From contig CAJXTO010000004.1 of assembly GCA_913061245.1 (NCBI GenBank), forward strand, positions 1-29,785: a stretch of DNA of 29,785 nt, given 5' to 3'. The notes beneath the pieces are model-generated. The model had not been told where the DNA came from. It saw only the letters and a list, made by a program, of their open reading frames with translations, and ran no database searches. The stretch is from an uncultured Oceanospirillales bacterium (GTDB lineage Bacteria; Pseudomonadota; Gammaproteobacteria; Pseudomonadales; Litorivicinaceae). Below, one piece after another: positions 1 through 10,353 of the stretch; positions within the stretch are counted from its first letter, which is position 1, and each line of letters starts with the position of its first letter. Both the position numbers and the translations under genes were made by a program.

Positions 1-7
1 ATCGAAA

Positions 8-14
8 TCCTTCT
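8..14 (-). promoter_or_regulatory. Ribosome binding site of the next gene, probably purF
   Basis: Read on the minus strand, AGAAGGA lies just after the cvpA stop codon. Five bases later the window ends in AT, so a start codon ATG would be completed by the first base outside the window. In many gammaproteobacteria cvpA is followed by purF (amidophosphoribosyltransferase), so this is most likely the purF ribosome binding site. The motif is visible; the gene itself is inferred from synteny. Confidence 0.45.
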
Positions 15-16
15 CG

Positions 17-535
17 TCAGCTAATTGACGGTTTAAAGCCAGAGGCTGACAGTTGTTCCAAAGCCCATTGAGCGACGGTCTCAAAATGAGGCACAAGCGA
101 GGCATTAGTGTACCAACTGTCATTCACCAATGGGGTTAGATTTAATAATCCAATCACCACCGTGACAATAAGCGCACCACGTGCAAACCCAAAAACCATT
201 CCCAATACACGATCTGTCGATGACAAACCCGTCGCATTGATTAAAGCACCAAGCAAAAATCCAAGTGCCGCTCCAACCAGCAAGGTCCCAACAAATAAAG
301 CAGCAAAGGCAGCGATCGAGCGCATCAAAGAATCAACAATTTGAGTCTCAAGTAGTTGATCCATCGGCCCATGAAACTGGCGCGCAACAACGAATGCTGC
401 AATCCATGTACCGAGACTCAGGGCCTCTTTGAGAAAGCCGCGACGCAAACTCATGAGTGTCGAGATCGCAAGGACCGCAATGATGGCCCAGTCAAATGGC
501 GCTAAGCCCAAGCCCGAATCTAGCTGTTCGGTCAT
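17..535 (-). CDS. cvpA: CvpA family inner-membrane protein
   Basis: A 172-residue, strongly hydrophobic protein of the CvpA (colicin V production) family. It shows four likely membrane segments, near residues 12-28, 40-52, 68-98 and 112-132, with the family's typical short LRRGF stretch after the first. CvpA proteins are inner-membrane proteins linked to envelope stress tolerance and colicin V export in E. coli; the biochemical function is unsettled. The ATG overlaps the stop codon of the upstream SPOR gene as ATGA, so the two are probably translationally coupled. The dedD-cvpA-purF order is classical, and a ribosome binding site for a following gene is visible at the left edge. Length is normal for the family. 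Confidence 0.9.
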   Translation of the reverse strand: MTEQLDSGLGLAPFDWAIIAVLAISTLMSLRRGFLKEALSLGTWIAAFVVARQFHGPMDQLLETQIVDSLMRSIAAFAALFVGTLLVGAALGFLLGALINATGLSSTDRVLGMVFGFARGALIVTVVIGLLNLTPLVNDSWYTNASLVPHFETVAQWALEQLSASGFKPSIS

Positions 536-1068
536 GATTGCCCGTGCTCACGCACGTCATACTGTTTTATCTGCGCCTTCAATGAGAGTTGAGTTTGAAT
601 GGTACTTGAGGCTGATTCTGCCGTTGCTCGATCGAGTAAAGGCCCCACATACACCCGAGTCAGTGACTCTTCGGTACGCAAATACACACGGCCCACATCG
701 AGAGCTTCAAGCTTAGTCTGAAGGGCTTGAGCATTTTCTCGATTTTTAAATGCACCGACCTGAAGAATAAAACTGGCCTGAGACTCATCACCAACAGGAG
801 CACCCATCAAGGCGTCGAGTTTATCGCGACTCGCATTCAATGCCTCCTGGTCAATCACGGGTGGAACAACCGGCGAAGAAGCGATTGCAGGAGGGTCAGG
901 TAACCGTGCAAGTTGCGGCCCTTGTTCCCGAATTGATTCAAAACGCGGTGTTAATAGCCAAGGTAAAACAAGTGCTGCCAAAGCCACCAGAGTTGCCGCA
1001 CCAATCCATTGATGCTTACGCCGATGAGAAGTCGGATTTGTTTGCGATTGTTCAGTTGAAGAGGTCAT
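532..1068 (-). CDS. dedD: SPOR-domain cell division protein, DedD-like
   Basis: A 178-residue bitopic membrane protein. A short basic cytoplasmic N-terminus precedes one membrane segment (about residues 23-40), a proline-rich linker (about 50-75) and a C-terminal SPOR domain (about 100-175). The SPOR domain has the typical opening ILQVGAF and the later VYVGPL strand. SPOR domains bind peptidoglycan stripped of stem peptides at the division septum, and DedD acts in septal constriction with FtsN. The gene lies between folC and cvpA, the standard place for dedD. Its ATG lies inside the end of folC (17-nt overlap), and it overlaps cvpA by ATGA. Assignment to DedD rather than another SPOR protein rests mainly on this position. 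Confidence 0.85.
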   Translation of the reverse strand: MTSSTEQSQTNPTSHRRKHQWIGAATLVALAALVLPWLLTPRFESIREQGPQLARLPDPPAIASSPVVPPVIDQEALNASRDKLDALMGAPVGDESQASFILQVGAFKNRENAQALQTKLEALDVGRVYLRTEESLTRVYVGPLLDRATAESASSTIQTQLSLKAQIKQYDVREHGQS

Positions 1069-2281
1069 GCCTAAGTGCGTCTGCCACTAATACAAAGGAT
1101 CCTATGACCAGTATCTGATCATCTACATTCAGTTCAGAAGGAAGCTCCCTCATCGCGTCGCTAAGTGTAGCAAAACTCCGCCAACACGTCTGTCCAAAAA
1201 GTGATAGCCACGAAGCCCTCAAGACATCAACAGAGCGGCCGCGAGAGCCATCAATTCCCACCAATACAATACGGTCGGTGTAGGCTCGCAGAATTGGAAG
1301 CATCGCATCGACATCTTTGTCGGCTAAAGCGCCAAATATAACCACGCGGTCTGAATGCGGAATCACTGCATCAAGCGACTGAGTCACAAATTCACAGGCT
1401 AAGGCATTATGACCAACATCAAGTATGAATTGTCGCCCGCACAGCATGTGGCGCGACATCCGCCCCGTGACCGTTGCTTGATTTAATCTGGTTTCGATGG
1501 ATCGTGACGTGATGTGTCCAAGTGCATCCATTGCAAGACAAGCCAATGCGACTGAATGATTTGGCAACTGTCCATCCGATAGATCGAGTTGTAATCCAGA
1601 CCTCGGCAAATTGAGTTTGCAGCCATCGAATGACTCATCGAGCCAAGACAGAGATGCGTCGTAACGCTCGGCTTCATTATTCAGTGTCTCACGGACATTT
1701 GATGCCGCTGAGAATGTTTGAACGCCTTGCCGCATCACACCCGCTTTTTCACATGCGATAGCCTCTAAGGAATCTCCCAGATATGCCTGATGATCAAGAC
1801 CGATTGAGGTAATCACTGAAACATCAGGGTCAATAATGTTAACCGCATCAAGGCGGCCCCCAAGGCCAATTTCTAGAATCCACAAATCCAACTCTGCTTC
1901 ATCAAAGAGAACAAAACACGCTAACGTCAAGAATTCAAAGTAGGTTAAAAAAACACCAGATTGAGCCGCCTCAACTGTTTCAAATGCGTGAACCAATTGA
2001 TCATCAGAAACCGTCTGACCATTGATCCGGATACGCTCATGAATCCGATGAATATGCGGAGAGGTGTATTGCCCATAAGTGAGTCCAGCGTGATCTGCAA
2101 TGACGCCCGCAGTCTCGACTGTTGAGCCTTTACCATTGGTGCCAGCAACAGTCACAACCTGTGACGGACCCGAGCGCTTCAGGCGCGACCATACCGCTCC
2201 AACACGATCAAGGCCTAATTCAATGTGCGAAGGAGGTGAGAGTGTCTCGAGATGACACTCCCAATCAGACAGCGTTCTCAA
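1052..2281 (-). CDS. folC: Bifunctional dihydrofolate/folylpolyglutamate synthase
   Basis: A 409-residue Mur-ligase-family enzyme. It adds glutamate to dihydropteroate to make dihydrofolate and then extends the polyglutamate tail of folates. The ATP loop VAGTNGKGST is at about residues 45-54, followed by the SPH-hRiHERIRI segment of FolC. The central domain has the LEIGLGGRLDAVN motif, and the C-terminal domain has the ILDVGHN motif. The start appears to be TTG, overlapping the accD stop as TTGA. The first residues match the expected FolC N-terminus and no nearby ATG fits. There is no good Shine-Dalgarno sequence, only a weak GAG four bases upstream, so translation may depend on coupling to accD. 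The accD-folC pairing is conserved across gammaproteobacteria. Confidence 0.95.
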   Translation of the reverse strand: MRTLSDWECHLETLSPPSHIELGLDRVGAVWSRLKRSGPSQVVTVAGTNGKGSTVETAGVIADHAGLTYGQYTSPHIHRIHERIRINGQTVSDDQLVHAFETVEAAQSGVFLTYFEFLTLACFVLFDEAELDLWILEIGLGGRLDAVNIIDPDVSVITSIGLDHQAYLGDSLEAIACEKAGVMRQGVQTFSAASNVRETLNNEAERYDASLSWLDESFDGCKLNLPRSGLQLDLSDGQLPNHSVALACLAMDALGHITSRSIETRLNQATVTGRMSRHMLCGRQFILDVGHNALACEFVTQSLDAVIPHSDRVVIFGALADKDVDAMLPILRAYTDRIVLVGIDGSRGRSVDVLRASWLSLFGQTCWRSFATLSDAMRELPSELNVDDQILVIGSFVLVADALRHDLFN

Positions 2282-3132
2282 TGGCTCAAACGAGATAAAA
2301 CACGCGCAATCGTGTCACGCATTTCAGGTCGTGGGACGATCATATCTACTGTGCCGTGCTCTAAAAGAAATTCCGCCCGTTGAAAACCTTCTGGCAACGT
2401 TTCACGAACGGTCTGCTCGATCACTCGAGGGCCGGCAAAGCCGACTAGGGCCTTTGGTTCTGCAATATTTAAATCACCAAGCATTGCAAATGAAGCCGAA
2501 ACACCGCCAAACACAGGATCTGTTAACACAGAGATGTACGGAATACCCTGCTCGCGCATTTTTTCAAGCACAGCAGACGTTCTTGCCATTTGCATCAATG
2601 ACAACAGTGCCTCTTGCATACGCGCACCGCCAGAAGCTGAAAAACAGACAAGCGGAACACGTTTTTCGAGGCACAGTTCAGCGGCTCGGACAAACTTTTC
2701 GCCGACCACCGTCCCCATCGAACCACCCATAAAAGCGAACTCAAAAGCAACAGCCACGACGGGTTTTGACTTGAGAGTCCCTTCCATCGCAATCAATGCA
2801 TCATTCTCACCTGTGGCCTTTTGAGCCTGAGCAAGACGGTCTTTATACTTTTTTTGATCTCTGAACTTCAGGCGATCATCGGCGACTAAGTCTTTAAATA
2901 ACTCGACTTGAGAGCCTTCATCGAGGAACCCTTTCAGGCGCGCTCGCGCACCCAGTCGACCATGATGACCACACTTCGGGCAGACACTCTGATTGCGCTC
3001 GAGTTCTGGTTGATATAGCACTGCTTCGCACGCGCTACATTTTGACCAGAGTCCGTCAGGAACACTCGCCTTCCGTTCAACTGCTTTTGAACGAACAACG
3101 GTTGGTACAATTTTATCGAGCCAATTACTCAT
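2278..3132 (-). CDS. accD: Acetyl-CoA carboxylase carboxyltransferase subunit beta
   Basis: The beta subunit of the carboxyltransferase that, with AccA, moves the carboxyl group from carboxybiotin to acetyl-CoA to give malonyl-CoA for fatty acid synthesis. At 284 residues it is close to the usual length. The N-terminal four-cysteine zinc site is complete (C32, C35, C51, C54). The crotonase-like core has the SGGARMQE motif and the GGSMG turn. A strong ribosome binding site (AGGGAG) lies five bases before the ATG, 15 bp after the trpA stop. The gene follows trpA and precedes folC, a common proteobacterial arrangement that ties fatty acid synthesis to an otherwise amino-acid operon. Confidence 0.97.
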   Translation of the reverse strand: MSNWLDKIVPTVVRSKAVERKASVPDGLWSKCSACEAVLYQPELERNQSVCPKCGHHGRLGARARLKGFLDEGSQVELFKDLVADDRLKFRDQKKYKDRLAQAQKATGENDALIAMEGTLKSKPVVAVAFEFAFMGGSMGTVVGEKFVRAAELCLEKRVPLVCFSASGGARMQEALLSLMQMARTSAVLEKMREQGIPYISVLTDPVFGGVSASFAMLGDLNIAEPKALVGFAGPRVIEQTVRETLPEGFQRAEFLLEHGTVDMIVPRPEMRDTIARVLSRLSH

Positions 3133-3147
3133 GCATTCTCCCTGCGA

Positions 3148-3963
3148 CTACGCGTTCGCATCCATTGCGTCACGCATCGGCTTCAAAATTGATTGTAGGG
3201 CTTCGGGAATCTTAGTTGGATCATTGACCAACGCTTCTACCTGACTCACCAGGACTGTTCCCACGATACTGCCATCTGCGGTCGAAGCAATCGCTGCCGC
3301 GTCTTCCGCAGTACGAATCCCAAAACCGACACAAATCGGCACAGAGATATGTTGACGCATATGTTCGATTCGCTTCGATACTTCAGTTGTATCAAGCTTT
3401 GATGAGCCTGTAATACCCTTCAATGAGACGTAATAGAGATACCCAGAAGTTGCTTGACCGATCGTCGCTAAGCGCGCATCAGTGGTTGTTGGCGCTGCGA
3501 GATAAATCAAATCCAGTCCGCGAGCCTTGGCGGCTTGAACCAGTGAACCCTCCTCTTCGGGTGGCATATCCACAATGAGAAGTCCATCAACGCCAGACGC
3601 TTGGCATCCATCACAAAATGCAACTTCACCCATAGCAATCAATGGATTGAGATAACCCATTAATACAACTGGGGTGTCTTGATCCTTTTGTCGAAACTCA
3701 GATACAGCATCCAAGACGCCACGGAGTGTCATGCCACCGGCAATTGCTCGCTCAGCACCTCGCTGATTCACAGGACCATCGGCAAAGGGGTCTGAGAATG
3801 GCATCCCAAGTTCGATGATATCGGCACCAGCTTCCACCATCGCATGCATTGCAGGCACAGTGACGCTTGGTGTTGGATCCCCAGCAACGATGTATGGAAT
3901 AAGCGCTTTGCGGCCAGACGCTTTTAATGCGTCCATTCGCTGTTGAATACGGTTACTACTCAT
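3148..3963 (-). CDS. trpA: Tryptophan synthase alpha chain
   Basis: The alpha subunit cleaves indole-3-glycerol phosphate to indole and glyceraldehyde 3-phosphate and passes indole to TrpB through a tunnel. At 271 residues it has the standard TIM-barrel length. The catalytic glutamate (E51, in IIELGMPFSDP) and aspartate (D62, in FADGP) are present, as is the phosphate-binding GFGI segment. The ATG overlaps the trpB stop as ATGA, the usual coupling that keeps the two subunits balanced. The strand is shared with trpF and trpB upstream and accD downstream. Confidence 0.98.
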   Translation of the reverse strand: MSSNRIQQRMDALKASGRKALIPYIVAGDPTPSVTVPAMHAMVEAGADIIELGMPFSDPFADGPVNQRGAERAIAGGMTLRGVLDAVSEFRQKDQDTPVVLMGYLNPLIAMGEVAFCDGCQASGVDGLLIVDMPPEEEGSLVQAAKARGLDLIYLAAPTTTDARLATIGQATSGYLYYVSLKGITGSSKLDTTEVSKRIEHMRQHISVPICVGFGIRTAEDAAAIASTADGSIVGTVLVSQVEALVNDPTKIPEALQSILKPMRDAMDANA

Positions 3964-5186
3964 GTCAGAGAGATTCCTTCCATTTTAGCGACCGTGAAAA
4001 TATCTTTATCGCCACGTCCCGACATATTACAGACCACGGTCTGATCTGGACGCATAGTTGCCGCAAGTTTCTTGGTATAGGCCAATGCGTGAGCCGTTTC
4101 GAGTGCAGGAATGATTCCCTCGACTTTAGAAACCTCGTGAAATGCCGCCAACGCCTCATCGTCAGTTGCGCCAACATAATTTGCACGACCAATATCTTTC
4201 AAATACGCATGCTCTGGACCAACGCCCGGATAATCTAGGCCCGCCGACACAGAATGCGTATGGGCAATTTGACCGTCACTATTATCCATCAGATACGTTT
4301 TCGCACCATGCAATACACCCGGACGGCCTGAACATAAAGGTGCTGCATGCTCATTGGTCGACAGTCCTCGACCTGCAGCTTCAACTCCATAGACGGCCAC
4401 TTCTGTGTCTTTTAAGAACGGATAAAACATACCAATCGCATTCGAGCCACCTCCAACACAAGCCACGAGGGCATCTGGATACTTCCCAAACAACTCTTTG
4501 GATTGCCATTTCAGCTCACGTCCGACGACGGCATTAAAATCACGCACCAACTGAGGATAAGGTGCAGGGCCCGCGACAGTACCAATGATATAAAACGTAT
4601 CATCAACATTTGTCACCCAATCACGCATCGCTTCATTGAGCGCATCCTTCAAAGTCCGGGAACCTGATTCCACAGGAACCACTTTTGCACCCAACAACTT
4701 CATCCGATACACGTTTGGGGACTGCCGTTCAACGTCATCGGCACCCATATAGACAACACACTCAAGACCAAGGCGAGCGGCCACTGTTGCTGTTGCAACA
4801 CCATGCTGACCTGCTCCAGTCTCAGCAATGACACGAGGCTTTCCTGAATACTTCGCTAACAGTGCCTGACCAATGGTGTTATTCACTTTATGCGCACCTG
4901 TGTGGTTCAGATCTTCTCGCTTAAAGTAAATCTGTGCTCCGCCGACCGCTTTCGACCAACGTTCTGCGTGGTACAAAGGAGATGGACGCCCAACGAAGGA
5001 CGCCAAATCTGCATCAAACTCTCGCTGAAAATCGGGATCGTTTTTTAATTTCTGATAATTCTGATCAAGCTCACTGAGAGCTGCCATCAATGTTTCAGAA
5101 ACATAGCGCCCACCGTAATCACCGAAATGCCCGCCGGCATCAGGTTCATAGTCCAGTGATCGTAATTCGTGTTCTGTCAGTGCCAT
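3960..5186 (-). CDS. trpB: Tryptophan synthase beta chain
   Basis: The PLP-dependent beta subunit condenses indole with serine to make tryptophan. At 408 residues it is a normal TrpB1-type protein. The PLP lysine is K100 in the HTGAHK motif, followed by VNNTIGQ. The GGGSNAIG phosphate-binding loop and the ETAHAL and MSGRGDKD segments near the C-terminus are intact. The gene starts 12 bp after trpF and ends in an ATGA overlap with trpA. No leader peptide or attenuator is visible before it, which fits its place inside a longer transcript. Confidence 0.98.
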   Translation of the reverse strand: MALTEHELRSLDYEPDAGGHFGDYGGRYVSETLMAALSELDQNYQKLKNDPDFQREFDADLASFVGRPSPLYHAERWSKAVGGAQIYFKREDLNHTGAHKVNNTIGQALLAKYSGKPRVIAETGAGQHGVATATVAARLGLECVVYMGADDVERQSPNVYRMKLLGAKVVPVESGSRTLKDALNEAMRDWVTNVDDTFYIIGTVAGPAPYPQLVRDFNAVVGRELKWQSKELFGKYPDALVACVGGGSNAIGMFYPFLKDTEVAVYGVEAAGRGLSTNEHAAPLCSGRPGVLHGAKTYLMDNSDGQIAHTHSVSAGLDYPGVGPEHAYLKDIGRANYVGATDDEALAAFHEVSKVEGIIPALETAHALAYTKKLAATMRPDQTVVCNMSGRGDKDIFTVAKMEGISLT

Positions 5187-5198
5187 AGTGTTCTCAGA

Positions 5199-5807
5199 TT
5201 AGTTGCGACACGCTTCCATAAAGCGCGCCATTTTATCAGGATCCTTGCGTCCTGGCTTGGTTTCGATGCCGCCACTGACATCTAAAGCCCAGGGAGCGAC
5301 TTGTTCAATCGCGTCCTTCGCATTATCAGGCGTTAACCCACCTGCGAGTATGATTGGCGCATGGGATTGAGGTATGAGCCCCCAATCAAAGCGCTCTCCA
5401 GTTCCACCTGGCTGTCCTTTCACATACGCGTCTAGCAGAAAGCCGGACGCATTCGGATAGCGATCCATCTCAGCTTGAAGATCCATCCCCTGCTGTACAC
5501 GAAACGCCTTGATATACGGTAGCCCCACAGTGTCGCAAAATTCAGGTGTTTCTTCACCGTGATATTGGATCAAATTCAGCCGAGCGGTCTCGAATATACG
5601 CTTAATAGAGTCTGCTTGTTCGTTGACGAACAAACCCACGCGAGTCACAAAAGCTGGGACCGAACGCGTTAGGTTTGCAGCATGTTCAGGCGTCACATAA
5701 CGAGAACTCGGCTCATAGAATACAAACCCTAGGGCATCAACACCCAAGGCGACCGCTTGATCGACATCATTTTCTTCAGTGAATCCACAAAACTTTACTC
5801 GCGTCAT
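5199..5807 (-). CDS. trpF: Phosphoribosylanthranilate isomerase
   Basis: A single-domain TIM-barrel isomerase acting at the third step of tryptophan synthesis: N-(5-phosphoribosyl)anthranilate to its 1-deoxyribulose form. I chose the ATG at 5807, which gives 202 residues, begins MTRVKFCGFT as in the family, and overlaps the truA stop as ATGA. A GTG three codons upstream is possible but adds atypical residues. The catalytic cysteine (C7, KFCG) and the phosphate-binding LDVSGGIE segment near the C-terminus are present. It stands as a separate gene rather than fused to trpC as in E. coli. It sits between truA and trpB, an order common outside enterobacteria. Confidence 0.96.
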   Translation of the reverse strand: MTRVKFCGFTEENDVDQAVALGVDALGFVFYEPSSRYVTPEHAANLTRSVPAFVTRVGLFVNEQADSIKRIFETARLNLIQYHGEETPEFCDTVGLPYIKAFRVQQGMDLQAEMDRYPNASGFLLDAYVKGQPGGTGERFDWGLIPQSHAPIILAGGLTPDNAKDAIEQVAPWALDVSGGIETKPGRKDPDKMARFMEACRN

Positions 5808-6635
5808 GCTCCACACTCTAACGGATCTGTGCGCAAAATGTCTCTGGCTATCTGCGGAATTCTGACGGTCTCTGGTAGGTCAAACGAGGCATCATATGTT
5901 GGACCAAGAAAATACAATCCATGGGGTGGTGCTGTCACACCTCCCTCAGTGCGATCTTTCGAATCAAGCACTTGTTTCGCCCAAGTAACGGGTTCTTCCT
6001 CTGCACCAATCGCTGACAGCACGCCGACAATATTTCGCACCATGTTCTGCAAAAATCCATTGGCTTCAACGTGGACTGCAATTAATCCATCGTGATAATG
6101 CACACTCAAACGGCTGAGAGTCCGAACCGATGTTTTCGCCTGACACTGGGCAGAGCGATAGGCATTGAAGTCGTGCGTACCAAGAAGACATTGTCCTGCA
6201 TCAGCCATTAACTGCGGATCAAGATCCTTATGCGTAAAGGTTACTGAATTACGGAGCAACGCACTTCGAAAAGATGAGCGGCGAATCAGGTACACGTACT
6301 GTCTTGAAAGCGCACCAAAACGCGCATGAAACTCCGAATCAACCTCTTGTGCCCATGACAACGAGATATCGTTTGGTAACTGTGTATTTACTCCCATGAC
6401 CCAGTTGTAAGGATCACGAATAGCTGTTGTATCGAAGTGACAGATTTGTGAACTTGCATGAACCCCAGAATCCGTCCGTCCAGAGCAAGTTACCGAAACG
6501 GGTTCATCAGCTATTTTAGAAAGCGCTTTTTCAACTTCAGTCTGGACAACTTGCGGGTCATGCTTTTGCGCCTGCCAACCGCGATATCCTGAGCCATCAT
6601 ACTCAACGGAAATCGCAATTCGGCGAGGTTGACCT

Positions 6636-6652
<17 letters not shown>
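5804..6652 (-). CDS. truA: tRNA pseudouridine(38-40) synthase
   Basis: TruA converts uridines 38, 39 and 40 of the tRNA anticodon stem-loop to pseudouridine. The catalytic aspartate is D61 in the CSGRTDSGVHA motif, and the YDGSGYRGWQ segment near the N-terminus is typical. I take the ATG at 6652 as the start (282 residues). The preceding codon is an in-frame TTG, which would add one residue. The start lies inside the last codons of fimV (17-nt overlap) with no clear Shine-Dalgarno sequence, so translation is probably coupled to fimV. The fimV-truA-trpF order matches pseudomonads. Confidence 0.95.
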
Positions 6653-8422
<1,770 letters not shown>

Positions 8423-8426
<4 letters not shown>

Positions 8427-9235
8427 GATGCTGTCCCTAGTGCGTTAACCAAGACGCTTTTTGCTTCCTGCGCCCATATTGTTTTCTCAAGATCTGCCGT
8501 CACCATCAAATGAACCCAATCATTCGATACTTTACGTGCAAATACTCGCATCGCCGCATCATGATCGACTCGACCAGAATCAGGTGAAATACTCAACCCT
8601 GCCGCGTATGTATCAGTTGCTTTGGCCATCATCGAATCAATAACTTTGGGGTCAGTCGACTCAAGCCATAGGCTCGCATGAACTGTGTAAAAAGAGTCTG
8701 ATTGCAAACGTTCAAGTGAAATATCGGCGGTCTGCAGTGCATCTAACCCCTGAAGCGCTTCGACCAAGGCAGCCTCATCGAGCGTGCGCGCATTAAACGC
8801 GAGCGTACCCCCAAAAGGTTTAGGCTCAGGATCACGACCGTTAAATAACTGCGTCACCTGACCGGCAAGCGCTTCGACGCCCTGAGACTGTTCAACCGCG
8901 GGCTCCCGGACCACGCCATGTATGGTACTGATGGCATCGGCACCAAGGTCGCCTAACAATCGCTTTAGCATGACGAAAAGCGACAACTTGGGTACAAATA
9001 CGATCGCATCACCGCTGTAGGTTTGGTTCAGGTCAAAAACAACATTCGCTGTCGCCAAATCTGCTTCACTGTCGAGTTCGATAACAACGGTTCGACCCTG
9101 AAAACGGCGCGCCTCACCGGCAGACTCCATGGAGTCAACTAATCGTAGGCGATACTCTCCTTCGACTGCTTCGATGACTTCGAGGACCGAGTCACAAAGA
9201 CCCGATCCGGCACCTGTGATAACAAGTTCGATCAC
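8423..9235 (-). CDS. usg: Degenerate aspartate-semialdehyde dehydrogenase paralogue, Usg-like
   Basis: A 270-residue protein that looks like a shortened, diverged relative of aspartate-semialdehyde dehydrogenase. The N-terminus keeps a beta-strand and glycine pattern of a nucleotide-binding fold (VITGAGSGLCD). A central segment, STIHGVVREPAVEQSQGVEA, takes the place of the enzyme's SGAGKAG region. The active-site cysteine motif is absent; the only cysteine is near residue 14. Its place directly after asd and before fimV is that of usg/asd2 in pseudomonads, whose function is unknown. The start is GTG, overlapping the asd stop as GTGA. It is unlikely to be an active dehydrogenase. The family call rests on synteny plus weak similarity. 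Confidence 0.7.
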
Positions 9236-10341
9236 TGACTGTCCCTAAGAATCGAAAGCATCCGTTTCAATGGTTCAGCAGCACCCCACAGTAACTGATC
9301 ACCAACGGTGAAGGCATTGAGGTACTCAGGCCCAAGATTCATTTTACGAACACGTCCTACAGGAATACGTAACGTCCCCGTGACGGCTGCCGGAGTCAGC
9401 TTGGCCATTGAGTCTTCACGCTCATTCGGAATCAGATCCGTCCAGTCAGTTCCATTGGCGAGAACATCATTGATTTCATCCATTGGGACGTCACGCGTTA
9501 ACTTAATCGTCAACGCTTGCGAGTGACAACGCATTGCACCGATACGAACACAGGTTCCATCAATCGGCATTGGATTCGATTCACGACCAAGGATCTTGTT
9601 GCACTCAGCCATCGCCTTCCACTCTTCGCGGCTCTGGCCGTTATCAAGTTTGGTATCGATCCACGGCAGAAGACTTCCCGCAAGGGGATACCCGAAAAAC
9701 TGTGTTGGGATGCCATCACCACGAAGCGCATCGGTCACTTTACGATCAATATCAAGAATCGCAGATGATGGCGTCGCAAGCTCTGTCGCTACTTGAGACT
9801 CGAGATAACCCATCTGAGACAGCAACTCGCGCATGTTGTTCGCACCCGCCCCGCTGGCCGCTTGGTATGTCATTGCTGTCATCCACTCGACCCATCCCTG
9901 ACGAATAAGGCTTCCGACGGCCATGAGCATCAAACTGACAGTACAGTTACCGCCAATGAAATCTTTACGGCCATCAGCCAGTGCCTGATCAATCACGTCA
10001 CGATTCACTGGATCTAGCACGATCACGCTGTCTGATGCCATGCGAAGCGCGGATGCCGCATCAATCCAGTAGCCGTTCCACCCAGATTCACGTAATGGAC
10101 CATAGACCGCTTTCGTGTAGTCTCCGCCCTGACAAGTCACGATCGCATCACAACTAGCCAACGCAGTCGTTGACATCGCGTCTTGCAATGTTTTTTCCGA
10201 CGCCTCAGATGGTGCATCCTGGCCTACTTGGGATGTCGAGAAAAATACAGACTCGATTCCAGCGAAATCATTATCAGCGCGCATCCGGTCCATCAAGACC
10301 GAACCAACCATACCGCGCCATCCTACAAATCCAACACGCAT
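9232..10341 (-). CDS. asd: Aspartate-semialdehyde dehydrogenase
   Basis: This enzyme reduces aspartyl-4-phosphate to aspartate semialdehyde with NADPH, feeding lysine, diaminopimelate, threonine and methionine synthesis. It is of the gammaproteobacterial type, starting MRVGFVGWRGMVGSVLM. The catalytic cysteine is C133 in GGNCTV, the GAGANNMREL segment follows, and the acid-base histidine lies in the RIGAMRCHSQ segment. Three ATG codons stand in a row (10347, 10344, 10341). I chose the third (369 residues) because AAGGA then sits six bases upstream, the same spacing as at leuB and leuD, and because it matches the family N-terminus. It follows leuB closely and overlaps the usg-like gene. Confidence 0.96.
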   Translation of the reverse strand: MRVGFVGWRGMVGSVLMDRMRADNDFAGIESVFFSTSQVGQDAPSEASEKTLQDAMSTTALASCDAIVTCQGGDYTKAVYGPLRESGWNGYWIDAASALRMASDSVIVLDPVNRDVIDQALADGRKDFIGGNCTVSLMLMAVGSLIRQGWVEWMTAMTYQAASGAGANNMRELLSQMGYLESQVATELATPSSAILDIDRKVTDALRGDGIPTQFFGYPLAGSLLPWIDTKLDNGQSREEWKAMAECNKILGRESNPMPIDGTCVRIGAMRCHSQALTIKLTRDVPMDEINDVLANGTDWTDLIPNEREDSMAKLTPAAVTGTLRIPVGRVRKMNLGPEYLNAFTVGDQLLWGAAEPLKRMLSILRDSQ

Positions 10342-10347
10342 CATCAT

Positions 10348-10353
10348 TCCTTA
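10348..10353 (-). promoter_or_regulatory. asd ribosome binding site fused to the leuB stop codon
   Basis: TAAGGA on the minus strand contains both the leuB stop (TAA) and the asd Shine-Dalgarno core (AAGGA). It lies six bases before the third of three consecutive ATG codons and decides the start in favour of 10341, because the first ATG would touch the motif directly. Confidence 0.7.

Noticed and set aside
3927..4537. Plus-strand open frames opposite trpB and trpA
   Set aside because: They cover well-conserved trpB and trpA coding sequence and show no recognisable protein family.
5187..5198. Search for a trp attenuator or leader peptide before trpB
   Set aside because: The gap is only 12 bp and holds no hairpin, T-run or Trp-codon-rich frame.
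5808..5816. GTG start for trpF three codons upstream
   Set aside because: The ATG at 5807 gives the standard N-terminus and an ATGA overlap with truA; no better ribosome binding site supports the GTG.
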